Origin: Anaerolineae bacterium
Lineage (GTDB): Bacteria > Chloroflexota > Anaerolineae > Aggregatilineales > JAFGMM01
Length of the DNA: 64,000 nt
Reading direction: 5' to 3'
NCBI GenBank assembly: GCA_027494055.1
Contig: JAOSJO010000022.1
Coordinates: forward strand, 1 to 64,000
Positions 48,305 through 58,836 of the stretch are shown here, piece after piece. The notes beneath the pieces were generated by a model that searched no databases, was not told the origin of the DNA, and saw only the letters and a list, made by a program, of their open reading frames with translations. Each line of letters begins with the position of its first letter. Positions within the stretch are counted from its first letter, which is position 1. The translations under genes and the position numbers were made by a program.

Positions 48305-49492
48305 ATGAACCTCCGCGCCTTTCTCGCCGTCGTCGCCGTGCTGCTGCTGGGCCTGCTCGCCGGGCTGGCGTTCCTGATCCTCGCGCAGGCGCTTATCCGC
48401 GCCGCGCCCCCACCGGCGACGCCCGCCGTCCCGCCGGAGACGCCCCTCACGCCGACCGCCACCACCGGCCCGCCCCCGCTTGAAACCTGCCCGCCGGAGC
48501 GCGTGGCGGCGGCGCATGAAGCCATGCCGCCCTACACCCCGACGACAGAAATGCAGTTCGTGACCGTGGCCGGCGCGGGCTTCGCCGCCGGCGGCGTCGA
48601 GTTCGTGGTGCGCGGCGTCAACTACTACCCGGCGCACAGCCCGTGGCGGCGCTTCCTCACCGAGGCGACGCCCGACACCGTCGCGGATGACTTCCGCCTG
48701 ATGCGCGCGGCCGGGCTGAACACACTGCGCATCTTCGTGTGGCACCAGCCGCTCTTCCAGTGCCCCGGCAGCGGCCCGACACCCCAGCCTGAGGCCTTCG
48801 CGCGGCTGGACGCCTTCATCCAACTGGCGGCGGAGGCGGGCTTTCGCCTGATCGTCACCCTCAACGACCTGCCCGACCTCGACAACTACCCGCTGTACAC
48901 CGCGCCGGCGCACACCCAGGCGCAGATGCGCTACATCGTGACGCGCTACCGCGACGAGCCGGCCATCATGGCGTGGGACCTGCGCAACGAAGGCGACATC
49001 GACTACCGCGAGCGCTTCGACCGGGCGCAGGTGCTCGCCTGGCTGGAGCAGGCCAGCGCGGTGGTGCGCGCGGCTGCGCCCCGCCAGCTTATCACGGCGG
49101 GGTGGCTGCAAGACGCCAACGCCACCGCGCCCTACGTGGACTTCCTCTCGTTTCACCACTGGCGCAGCGCCGAGGAGCTTGCGGCGCGCATCGCCGCGCT
49201 GAAGGCGCTGACCGACCAGCCCATCCTGCTTGAGGAGGTCGGCTACAGCACGCACGGGCGCTCAGAGGCGGAGCAGGCCGCCCTCCTCGACGCCGCCATC
49301 GCCGCCGCCGAGGGCGGTGGGCTGGCCGGCTGGCTGGTGTGGACGGCGTTCGACTTCCCGCGCGAGGCGACGTGTTTCCCGCCCGATTGCCCCTCGCCCG
49401 ACAACCAGGAGCATCACTTCGGCCTGTGGCGTGTCGATAGCGCGCCCAAGCTGGCGGTCGATGTGGTGCGCCGGTACACAGGCGCGCCATAG
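48305..49492 (+). CDS. Cellulase-family (GH5-like, clan GH-A) glycoside hydrolase, membrane-anchored or secreted
   Basis: VRGVNYYPAHSPW...LRAAGLNTLRIFVWHQPLFQ...IMAWDLRNEGDI (acid/base NE)...ILLEEVGYSTHGRS (nucleophile E region). Confidence 0.8.
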   Translation: MNLRAFLAVVAVLLLGLLAGLAFLILAQALIRAAPPPATPAVPPETPLTPTATTGPPPLETCPPERVAAAHEAMPPYTPTTEMQFVTVAGAGFAAGGVEFVVRGVNYYPAHSPWRRFLTEATPDTVADDFRLMRAAGLNTLRIFVWHQPLFQCPGSGPTPQPEAFARLDAFIQLAAEAGFRLIVTLNDLPDLDNYPLYTAPAHTQAQMRYIVTRYRDEPAIMAWDLRNEGDIDYRERFDRAQVLAWLEQASAVVRAAAPRQLITAGWLQDANATAPYVDFLSFHHWRSAEELAARIAALKALTDQPILLEEVGYSTHGRSEAEQAALLDAAIAAAEGGGLAGWLVWTAFDFPREATCFPPDCPSPDNQEHHFGLWRVDSAPKLAVDVVRRYTGAP

Positions 49493-49564
49493 CCGTCTCT
49501 TTTCACATTGTCCGCCCGGTGTTACGCCACAGTGTGTTCTTCGTAACCTGACGGCTCAAGCTGT

Positions 49565-49655
49565 TCCCTATCCACTGCCCTATCTGGCGGTAGGGGCGAC
49601 CCGGCGGGTCGCCCCCTGCATCTCAAGGTTTGTGATAGGCGCATAGCCATACCGT
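49565..49655. repeat. Palindromic interspersed repeat, family A copy 2
   Basis: CCCTATCCACTGCCCTATCTGGCGGTAGGGGCGACCCGGCGGGTCGCCCCCTGCATCTCAAGGTTTGTGATAGGCGCATAGCC. Confidence 0.8.
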
Positions 49656-49792
49656 GCCGTGTTATTCGTGGCCGATTCGCCTCTTGCCTCTACCATTTCC
49701 AGGTACGCCACTTTCACGGTATCCTATGTTCCCCTGCGGCCCGTCCACCGCAGGCGATAGGCCACCGTTCGGAGTTGTGGAGTGCTCACACT

Positions 49793-50775
49793 ATGTTCCG
49801 TAAGCGCATTCAGAATGTCTACGCGAATCTCTCGCCGAACAACCAGCGCGTGGCGCGCTACATCCTCGATCATTACCACGAGGCCGCCTTCATGAGCGCC
49901 AACCAGCTCGGTATGCTCCTCGATGTCGATGCCGCCACAATCGTGCGGTTTGCACAGCGGGTCGGCTACAGCGGCTACACCGACCTGCTGGAGGCATTGC
50001 GCAAGGCCGTCCAGCAGGACTTGCACCGCGCGCGCACCGCACCCACCGACCCGACGGACATGACCTCCACCACGCTTGCCGCGCTCGACATGCAGATCAA
50101 CAGCATTCAGGCCATGCGCGCGTCGCTTGACCAGACCCTGCTCAGCCAGGCGTTGGAGCGCATCCTGAATGCGAACCGCATCTACGTCATGGGCGAGGGG
50201 GTGTCAAGCCGCCTCGCCGACCTGGGCGCGTATGGGCTGCGCGTCATCGGCCTGGACGCCGTCACGGTCGAGCCAACCGTCGGCGACGCGCTCGCCGTCT
50301 TCATGCACGCCAGCCAGGATGACGTGATGGTCGCCATTGTCATCACGGAGCTTGCCCCCAGGTCACCAACGCGGTCAGGACAATGCGCGAGTGGGGCGTG
50401 CCGACTGTGGGCATCGTCGGCGCGCTTTACTGGCCGGTCGTGCAGTGGCTGGACATCGCGCTCGTCGCGCCCATCGAGTCGGTGACCTTCTTCACCAATT
50501 TCGCCGCCACGGCGGCGCTCATCAATGCAATGGGTGAGGGGCTGCTGGTGCGTCAGGGCGCGTGGATGGTCGAGCGCGCGCGCGGCCTCGCGAACATGGC
50601 GCAGGTTCTGATGGGCATCGACGCGCCCGTCGGCGCAGATGCGCCCGGCACGATGGTCTCCCGGATCGTCGCAAACCGCGACCGGATGGCGGCGCAAGCC
50701 GGGGACGCCGGCGCAACCGAAGACAACGCTGATGCCGCGCCTGGGGCCGGCGCATCACAGGAGGCGACGCCATGA
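49793..50775 (+). CDS. MurR/RpiR-family transcriptional regulator (HTH plus SIS domain; frameshift near 50357)
   Basis: RKRIQNVYANLSPNNQRVARYILDHYHEAAFMSANQLGMLLDVDAATIVRFAQRVGYSGYTDLLEALR; SIS domain NRIYVMGEGVSSRLADLGAYGLRVIG. Confidence 0.9.
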
Positions 50776-51766
50776 CGGCTGTGGAGGGCCGGCGTGTTTT
50801 CGTGACCGGCGCGACCGGCTTCATCGGTGGGGCGGTGGCGCTACGGCTCGCGGCGGAGGGGGGCGCGCGTGACCGGGCTGGCGCGCGACCCAGCGCGGGC
50901 CGGTTTCCTCAGCGAGGCCGGCGTGGAGGTGGTCCAGGGCGACATCGGCGACCCGGAACGGCTGCGCGCGCAGGTCGCCGGCGCGGAGGTGGTGTTCCAC
51001 CTGGCGGCGGCGGCCGGCGTCGCGACGCACGCGCGCATGGCCGCGGTCAACATCTGGGGGACCGACAACGTGCTCCAGGCGGCGCGCGACGCCGGCGTGG
51101 CGCGCTTCGTCCACGTCTCGACGATTTCGGTGTACGGCTACACGCGGCGCGGCGTCGTCGATGAGACGGCGCGCCTTCATCCGATAGGCGAGGGCTATGG
51201 CGACACCAAGGCCATCGGCGAGCGGCTGGCGCTCAGGAGCGGCCTGCCGGCGACCGTCGTGCGCCCGGCGCAGGTCTATGGGCCGCGCAGCCAGCCCTGG
51301 ACCGTGCGCCTCATCGACCTGACGCGGTGGTTCGTCCCCCTCGTGGACGGCGGGCGCGGGACGTGCCACCCGATCTACATCGACGACATCGTAGACCTGC
51401 TCGTCCTGGCCGCGCACCACCCCGACGCGCCGGGGCAGGTCTTCAACGGCTCGCCAGACCCGCCGGCGACATGGCGCGACTTCCTCACCGGCTACGGGCG
51501 GATGCACGGCCACAGCCGCGTCGTGAGCGTGCCGCGCTGGCTGCTCACCCTGCCTCTAGGGGGTGGCGGAGGGCGCGTTCCGCCTCACGGACCGGCGGCT
51601 GCCGGTGCGCACCATGCTCAACTTCCTCACCGCCGACGTGACGTACAGCAACCGCAAGGCGCGCGAGGTGCTGGGGTGGACGCCGCGCGTCGATCTCGCC
51701 GAGGGGATGCGCCGCAGCGAGGCATGGCTGCGCGCGCACGGCCACCTCCCGCCTGCGGTACAATAG
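50772..51766 (+). CDS. NAD-dependent epimerase/dehydratase (frameshifts near 50865 and 51560)
   Basis: VFVTGATGFIGGAVALRL; VVFHLAAAAGVATHARMAAVNIWGTDNVLQAARDAGVARFVHVSTISVYG. Confidence 0.88.
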
Positions 51767-51807
51767 GCCGGGCAAGGCCGTTCATACACCCTGGACCCTG
51801 AAAGCTG

Positions 51808-52667
51808 TTGCCAGAAATTCTGCTCCTCGGCGTGATCGGGTTGGCCGGCGTGGCGCTGGCGTGGTGGCTGCTCGTCACCACGGAGGGCGTCTACCTGGGC
51901 CGGCGCGTAGTCGTGTGGCTGTACGACCTCTATGCCCACCGCTACGACAGGATCAAGGGCTTCGACCCGGACGACGAAGCGACCTTTCTGGGACGGTACG
52001 TCTTCCACGCGCTGGAGGGCGCGCCGGCGGCGCTCGTGCTCGACGTGGCGACCGGCACCGGTCGCCTGCCGCTACTGCTGATGGAAGCGCCCGCCTTCAA
52101 CGGGCGCGTATGGGGGCTGGACCTCTCGCGCCGGATGCTGCGCGTGGCGGCGGAGAAGCTGGCGCCCTACGGGCAGCGCACCCGGCTGCTGTGGCAGGCG
52201 GCGGAAAGCCTCCCCTTTGTGGACGCTGCCTTCGACATGGTGACGTGCCTGGAGGCGCTGGAGTTCTTCACCGACCAGCGCGCCGTGCTGGCCGAGATCG
52301 CGCGCGTGCTGCGACCGGGCGGCGTGCTGGTGACGACGCGCCGCCTGGGCCGTGACGCGGCGCTGATGCCGGGCAAGGCGCTGAGCGAGGAAAATCTGGC
52401 GGCGCTGCTCGGCGCGCTGGGCCTTGAGGGCGTCGCGTTCTACCCGTGGCAGATGGACTATGACATTGTGCTGGCGCAAAAAACGGGCGCGCCGTCAGCG
52501 GGGAAGGGGGGCGTGCGCCCCTTGGAGGAGGCGCTGTGCTGTCCGGCGTGCCGCGCCGCCGCCTTTGTCGAGACGGCGGGCGCGCTCCGGTGCGAAGCGT
52601 GCGGCGCGCGGTACCCCATCGCCGGGGATGGCGTCATCCTGCTGCACGGGGGAGGGCGGCGCGCTAG
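51808..52667 (+). CDS. SAM methyltransferase with C-terminal zinc-ribbon/Trm112-like segment
   Basis: VLDVATGTGRLPLLLMEAP...CLEALEFFTDQRAVLAEIARVLRPGGVLVTTRR; CCPACRAAAFVETAGALRCEACGARYPIAGDGVILL. ORF track extends to 52800, probably because of a lost G. Confidence 0.82.
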
Positions 52668-52682
52668 CGCAGGGCGGGCGCG

Positions 52683-53585
52683 TCATGCTTCCTCGTCATC
52701 CGGCGGTTCGTCGTCATATTCCTCATCTTCCCACTCTTCGTCGTCCCATTCCTCGTCTTCCCATTCTTCCTCGTCCCACTCGCCGTCGTTCTCCCCGTAA
52801 GGATACTGCTTCGGCGCTTCGCCGACCGTCTCCACGACACGGGGGTAGTCGTCGGCTTCGGGCGCGTCCGGATTGATCGCGTGGACGCGCACCTTGAAGC
52901 GCCACTCGTCGCCATAGTCGAAGAGGTACATGAATTCCTGCTTGAGCCGCAGCCCCAGGTCTTCCAGCTTCGTCGTGCGGACGTCGCCCGGCTCCGGCCT
53001 ATTGTCCATCAGGAACATGGACATCTCAAGGTCCTCAGGGGAGATCAGTTCGGTCAGACCCTGAACCAACGCGATCAATTCTTCAATCATCTCCAAATCG
53101 TGCGGCGCGACTGTCTCAGGCGACTCGCCGGTCAGGCGCAGCGCCTCCGCCATGATTTCCTCGACAGACTTCCCCTCGCTCACCATTTCCATTAACGCGC
53201 CAACAAATTCACCCTCGCTCACCAGTGGGCCGACGCCGGTCTCCAGCGCGCCAGGAGCTGGCGCGCCAGGAACTGGCGCGTCGGCTTCCGTGAGTCCCTC
53301 TTCGTCCGCGTCGTCTTCTTCGCCCTCAACCCAGCCAGGCCAGAGGCCCCCCATGTCGGGAATCGGGTATCCGTAAGGGTCCAGGCCCTCCGGCATGCAG
53401 TACTCGGTCTCATTGTCCCAGGCTCTGCCGCTCATGAAAAACGAGTACAGGTGGTCGGCGTCCCAGCCGAAGGCCTTCTGAATTGCAGCGTGCAGGTCCT
53501 GCAACGTCTGGTCGGCGCGCATCTCAATTTTGCGCCACACGCGCCCCGTACCGGGCAATGCCACATGCAAAGTATATGTCTTCAT
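52683..53585 (-). CDS. pRiA4b ORF-3-like protein with highly acidic C-terminal repeats
   Basis: MKTYTLHVALPGTGRVWRKIEMRADQTLQDLHAAIQKAFGWDADHLYSFFMSG...LEDLGLRLKQEFMYLFDYGDEWRFKVRVHAI; tail EEEWEDEEWDDEEWEDEEYDDEPPDDEEA. Confidence 0.85.
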   Translation of the reverse strand: MKTYTLHVALPGTGRVWRKIEMRADQTLQDLHAAIQKAFGWDADHLYSFFMSGRAWDNETEYCMPEGLDPYGYPIPDMGGLWPGWVEGEEDDADEEGLTEADAPVPGAPAPGALETGVGPLVSEGEFVGALMEMVSEGKSVEEIMAEALRLTGESPETVAPHDLEMIEELIALVQGLTELISPEDLEMSMFLMDNRPEPGDVRTTKLEDLGLRLKQEFMYLFDYGDEWRFKVRVHAINPDAPEADDYPRVVETVGEAPKQYPYGENDGEWDEEEWEDEEWDDEEWEDEEYDDEPPDDEEA

Positions 53586-53769
53586 GCGTTGTTCTTTCCG
53601 CGCGTCTGCGCGACATGGACAGGACTCACATGCAGGCTCTGCGCCTATTCTACTACAGAAAAGGGCGCGAATGCGCCCAACCGCTCTCAGCGGGTGGACT
53701 GGGATGCATCCGCAAGCCGCGTGAGGAGTGGTTGAAACTGCCGCCATGTGGTACAGTAGGTGTGTCTAT

Positions 53770-53842
53770 GGTGCCTGTGGTGTAGCGGCAACACAACTGG
53801 TTGTGGCCCAGTAGAGCGTGGGTTCGAATCCCACCAGGCACC
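53770..53842 (+). tRNA. tRNA-His (anticodon GUG)
   Basis: GGTGCCTGTGGTGTAGCGGCAACACAACTGGTTGTGGCCCAGTAGAGCGTGGGTTCGAATCCCACCAGGCACC; G-1:C73 signature. Confidence 0.93.
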
Positions 53843-53858
53843 CTCGCGCTTGTTAGGC

Positions 53859-53892
53859 AACCCCACGGCCAACCGTGGGTTTGCGTTTTTTC
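53859..53892 (+). terminator. Rho-independent terminator downstream of tRNA-His
   Basis: AACCCCACGG-CCAA-CCGTGGGTTTGCGTTTTTT. Confidence 0.75.
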
Positions 53893-54059
53893 GCAGAAGA
53901 AGCCACAATGCCTCTCGCGAGGCATGGGGACCAGCAGCACGCAGCCACCCCACGCCGGTTTCACCGTTCCGACCCCCAGCAGAAACCGAACTGACGTTCT
54001 GGCATTGCCACCGTCCTTATGGTATCATACCTTATGTCGATCTAACAGGTTTGGTTGCT

Positions 54060-56685
54060 ATGGCGAACGGCAACTCACGCTCCGGATCGGGCAACGGCAT
54101 CAGGCGTAAACCCGTGTCGGAAGCCAAAACAGACAGGCGCTCAGGCAACAAGGGGCCGGCCCCGAAGCCGGACAGCGCTGAGGTTCGCCGCCGGCCGGCG
54201 AAAGAACCGACCGCGCCTGACGTTGACCTCCCGCCCCTGGACCGGCAGAGCAAGGTGCCTCGCTTCACCAACGAGGGCTTCTCCCTCGACCGCAAGCTCG
54301 ACCTGCTGGGCGTGGTGTTCGTGGTGTTTGCCCTCATCGCCCTGCTGGGCTACGTCTCCGAGCCGGGCAACCTCACCGGGGCGGTGCTCAACATCCTGGG
54401 CCAGTTGTTCGGGTGGCTCGCGCCGGGCGCGATTGCGCTGGTGGGCTTCATCGGCGTATGGCTGATCCTGCGCAACTTCCGGGACCGCCCGCCGCGCCTG
54501 CAGGTCTTCCGCCTGATCGGGTTCGTGCTGCTCTGCCTGACGTTGCTGGTCGGGATGCACTTTGCCGGGATGAACTTCTCGCCCGGCGTGGACCCCCGAA
54601 ACTTCGAGGTCGCCCTCTGGCACGCGCAGCAGGGCGAGGGCGGCGGCTACATCGGCGCGTACACCTACCAGTTCCTTGTCGAGGCCGCGGGCGTCGAGGC
54701 GACCGGCATCGGCTTGCTGGGCGCGGTGATTGCCAGCCTCATGCTGGCGCTCGGCCTGACCTTCAACGACATCGGCCAGGCCATCGTCGGGGCGGGGGCC
54801 AACCTGCGCAAGCTGGTTACGGGGCGGCGGCGCAGAGCGAAGACAGTCATCGTCATGGAGCCGCCCCAGGACGGCGCGCCCGGTTCCGGGCGCGCCCGAA
54901 CCGGCCACGGCGGCCCTCCCCAGCGGCGAAGAGGCCGAAACACCGCCCGAAGCGCCGCCGGCAGTGGGCCCGCCTGCGAGTAATCCAGCTCCAGGACCGC
55001 CGCCAAAGGCGTCCGCCGACTCGCTCTACGGCCCGCCGGGCCTCATCGTCAACCCGAACGCCCAGTGGAAGCTGCCGGATTACAAAGAGATTCTTGACGA
55101 AGGGACCGAGGGCGGCGTCTCTGACGAGGTGCTGCTGGAGCAGGCGCGCATCATCGAGGACACGCTGCGCAGCTTCGGCGCGCCGGGCCGCGTCGTGGAG
55201 GTCAACCCCGGCCCGGTGGTGACGCAGTTCGGCGTCGAGCCGGACTACCTCGAAAACCGGGGCGGCAAGAAGATCAAGGTCAAGGTCAACAAGATCGCCG
55301 CGCTCGCGGATGACCTCGCGCTGGCGCTGGCGGCCAAGGCGGTCCGCGTGGAAGCGCCGGTTCCGGGCAAGGGGTTCGTTGGCATTGAGGTGCCCAACCC
55401 GGAGACCGCGCTGGTCAGCCTGCGCGACGTGATGGACAGCGCCTCGTTCCGCCGCATCCGGTCGCAGTTGGCGATTGGCCTGGGCCACAGCGTGGACGGC
55501 GAGCCGGTCGCCGCCGACCTGACCGTGATGCCGCACCTGCTCATCGCCGGCGCGACCGGATCGGGCAAGTCGGTGTGCGTGAACGCCATCATCGCGTGCC
55601 TGCTGCTGCGCAACACGCCGGACGACGTGCGCATCATCATGGTGGACCCCAAGCGCGTCGAGCTGACCGGATACAACGGCATCCCGCACCTGGTCACGCC
55701 CGTGGTCACAGACCTGGAACGCATCGTCGGCGTGCTCAAATGGGTGACGCGCGAGATGGACGAGCGCTACCGCAAGTTTTCGGCGGCGGGCGCGCGCAAC
55801 ATCCTCAACTACAACCGCATGGTCGGCAAGAAGGGCGACCGCCTGCCCTACCTGGTGGTCATCATCGACGAGCTGGCCGACCTGATGATGATGGCCCCGG
55901 AGGAAACCGAGCGCGTCGTGACGCGCATCGCGCAGATGGCGCGCGCCACCGGCATCCACCTGATTATCGCCACGCAGCGCCCCAGCGTGGACGTGGTGAC
56001 CGGGCTGATCAAGGCCAACTTCCCGGCGCGTATCGCGTTCGCGGTGGCCTCGCAGGTCGACTCGCGCGTGATCCTCGACATGCCCGGCGCGGAGCGCCTC
56101 CTGGGTCGGGGCGACATGCTGTTCCAGTCGCCCGACGCCGCCGCGCCGGTGCGTATGCAGGGCGTGTTCGTCTCGGATGCGGAACTCAACCGCCTCGTGA
56201 CCTACTGGCAGAAGTCCGGCGCGGAGAGCGGCACCGTCACGGTCGGGGCGGCGGAGCCGGCGCAGGCGTCGCCGTCGCGCCCGGCGTCCGCACCGCAGCG
56301 TCCCGGCCAGCCGGCCCGGCCCGGCGCAACCGCGCCGCCGGCCGCCAGACACGCAGCGGCGACAGCGCCGCCCAGGCCCGCGCCTTCGCCCCCGGCTTCC
56401 ACCGCAGCCCCCGCGCCCAGGCCGGACGAACTTGCCAGGGTCGGCAAGGCGGCGCTGGAGCAAGCCAACGGCGACGTGGACGACCTCTATGATGATGCGG
56501 TCGCCGTGGTCCGCGAGATGGGCAAGGCGTCGGCGTCGCTGCTGCAACGCCGGCTGCGCATCGGCTACAACCGCGCCTCGCGCCTGATCGACACGATGGA
56601 GGCGCGCGGCGTCATCGGGCCGGCCGGCGAGAACCCCACCCAGCCGCGCGAAGTGCTCCCCACCGACAAGGGGCGCGCAGAATAA
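54060..56685 (+). CDS. ftsK: FtsK/SpoIIIE-family DNA translocase (frameshift near 54885)
   Basis: Four N-terminal TM helices; PHLLIAGATGSGKSVCVNAIIACLLLRNTPDDVRIIMVDPKRVELTGYNGIPHL; gamma winged-helix ASASLLQRRLRIGYNRASRLIDTMEARGVIGPA. Confidence 0.95.
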
Positions 56686-56748
56686 CGCCTGCTCCATTGA
56701 CCTCGCAGGGGCGAACCGGCGGTTCGCTCCGACCTCCACACCTCGCGA

Positions 56749-56776
56749 GTAGGGGCAAGGCATGCCTTGCCCCTAC
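56749..56776. repeat. 28-bp perfect palindrome (family A-like palindromic repeat)
   Basis: GTAGGGGCAAGGCATGCCTTGCCCCTAC, preceded by AGGGGCGAACCGGCGGTTCGCTCC at about 56708-56730. Confidence 0.75.
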
Positions 56777-56960
56777 TTGGAAGTCTCGTTTGCCTGTCCG
56801 CCCCTGAACCATAGCGCCCAGGGAACTGCCAAATCTCGGCGGCACGCCCCCGCCAGCCGCCGCATTCTTATCTGAATCTCAACAATTCCGACGTGCAGAT
56901 CGCGCGCCGGCGTGTCATAATCACAACTTTGCGGACAACGCGGACGAGGAGCGAACCATC

Positions 56961-58793
56961 ATGCGCGTGGGAATCGACTTCGGGACGACGAATTCCGCCG
57001 TTGCCTACTACGATGGGGCGAAGCTGGTCTCGATCCAGATCGATCCCCGGACCGACTACGTCCTGCCCTCGCTGATCTACATCGACCGCATGTACCAATC
57101 GGTCGTCGGCTATGAGGCGGCGCAGGCATACCTCAGGCGCGAATCGGGCCGCCGCGTCAAATGGGAGCGGCGCTACCTCGGCGAGATCGAAATCATGGTC
57201 GCCGGCACCGGGGGCAGCCCCATCGTCTACAACGAGGCCGTGATCGTCATGATCGACACCGCCGCCAACGGGCGGCTGATCCAGTCGATCAAGAGCGCGC
57301 TGCGCGACCCCAAGTACGACGGCACCTACGTCTTCGACCGCTTCTACACCATCGACGAACTCATCGCCATCGTGTTGAGCGAACTCAAGCGCGGCGCAGA
57401 GCAGCGCCTCGGCGGGGCGTGCACCGAAGCCATCATCGGCCGGCCGGTGAAGTTCTCCGACGACCCGGACATCAACGAGCGCGCGGAGGAGATCATCTAC
57501 AAGGCCGCGCTGCGCGCCGGGTTCACGGACATCAGCTTCGAGTTGGAGCCGGTCGGCGTCTCGTACCTGCACCACATCTCCAGCCCGACCCGCCACACCG
57601 CGCTCGTCTTCGACTTCGGCGGCGGCACGCTCGACCTGACGGTGGTCCGCGTCGGCGGCGAGAGGCGGCCCGAAATCCTCGCCACCAGGGGCGTGCTGGT
57701 GGGCGGCGACGACCTCGACCGGCGCATCATGCAGTCGCTGCTCAAGTACTTCGGGGAAGGCTCGACGCTCGACGGCTACCCCTTCCCGCATGACATCCTC
57801 GACCTGCTGCTGAGCTGGCAGACCATGCCGGAGGTCTCGCGCCCGCAGCACATGAACACGATCCGCGACCTGAAGCACGCCGCCAGCAACCCCACCGCCG
57901 TCGCGGCGCTGGAGACGCTGGTGAGCGAGAACGTTGGGTACAAGCTCTTCAGCGAGATCGAGCGGACCAAGATCGACCTGTCCACCTCCATTATCAGCCG
58001 GCTGGAGTTCCGCCACGGCCCGATCAAGATTCGGGAGGTCATCACGCGCATCCAGTTCGAGGCGATGATCGCCGAGGAGATCGCACAGATGGAGGCCGGC
58101 ATCAACGCGGTGATGGCGGACGCCGGACTGGAGCCGGCCGACATCGACGTTGTGCTGCGCACCGGCGGCTCGTCGCTGGCGCCGGCGGTCGCCGACCTGC
58201 TCGCCAGCATGTTCAGCGCGGCGCGCGTGCAGCAGGTGGAGCCGCTCGTCTCGGTGGTGGGCGGCCTGGCGGTCGCCGCGCACGCGGAGGCCGCGCGCCG
58301 CGCGCCACGCTACGCGGTCCGTTACGCGACGCCGGCGCAGCCGCTGATCGAGAACATTCGCACCGAGCGCGGCGGCGCATACGGCGCCTACACCATGCGC
58401 ATCGACGCCGCATGCTACAGCGATGTCAACATCACCGTCACCCAGTGCCCGGTGATGCTGAGCGGCCTGCCGGCGATCAAGGCCGCCGACGCCGACCACA
58501 CGGCGGAGTCGCCCACGTTTCTCAGGTTCGACCTCAAGCAGCCGGCGCGCGTCTACGTCGCCTACGAAGCCTCGGCGCAGTCGCGGCCCGCATGGCTGCG
58601 CGCCTTCACGCGCGAGAACGCCTTCATCGCCGTGAAGGGCGAATGGGTGGAGGAACGGCTGCTACAGCTCCACAGCAAGGAATTTCCGGCGGGCACGGTC
58701 ACGCTCGGCGGGAACCAGGCCGAGGGCGCTTCCAGCGACGTTTACCTGCAATACCTCGTCGTCGTCCAGGCGACGCCCGCCCCGGCCCGTTGA
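56961..58793 (+). CDS. Hsp70/DnaK-like (YegD-type) actin-fold ATPase with unusual C-terminal region
   Basis: MRVGIDFGTTNSAVAYYDG; TALVFDFGGGTLDLTVVRVGG; VVLRTGGSSLAPAVADLLASMF; C-terminal ~170 aa does not look like a DnaK substrate-binding domain. Confidence 0.88.
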   Translation: MRVGIDFGTTNSAVAYYDGAKLVSIQIDPRTDYVLPSLIYIDRMYQSVVGYEAAQAYLRRESGRRVKWERRYLGEIEIMVAGTGGSPIVYNEAVIVMIDTAANGRLIQSIKSALRDPKYDGTYVFDRFYTIDELIAIVLSELKRGAEQRLGGACTEAIIGRPVKFSDDPDINERAEEIIYKAALRAGFTDISFELEPVGVSYLHHISSPTRHTALVFDFGGGTLDLTVVRVGGERRPEILATRGVLVGGDDLDRRIMQSLLKYFGEGSTLDGYPFPHDILDLLLSWQTMPEVSRPQHMNTIRDLKHAASNPTAVAALETLVSENVGYKLFSEIERTKIDLSTSIISRLEFRHGPIKIREVITRIQFEAMIAEEIAQMEAGINAVMADAGLEPADIDVVLRTGGSSLAPAVADLLASMFSAARVQQVEPLVSVVGGLAVAAHAEAARRAPRYAVRYATPAQPLIENIRTERGGAYGAYTMRIDAACYSDVNITVTQCPVMLSGLPAIKAADADHTAESPTFLRFDLKQPARVYVAYEASAQSRPAWLRAFTRENAFIAVKGEWVEERLLQLHSKEFPAGTVTLGGNQAEGASSDVYLQYLVVVQATPAPAR

Positions 58794-58836
58794 GCGCGAC
58801 CCCGTCGCACAGCCAACCCAAAACCCAGCCAGCGGC

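Noticed and set aside
52683-53585. Mobile/plasmid element suggested by the pRiA4b ORF-3-like gene
   Set aside because: This family is widespread on chromosomes; no transposase, integrase or flanking repeats are nearby.
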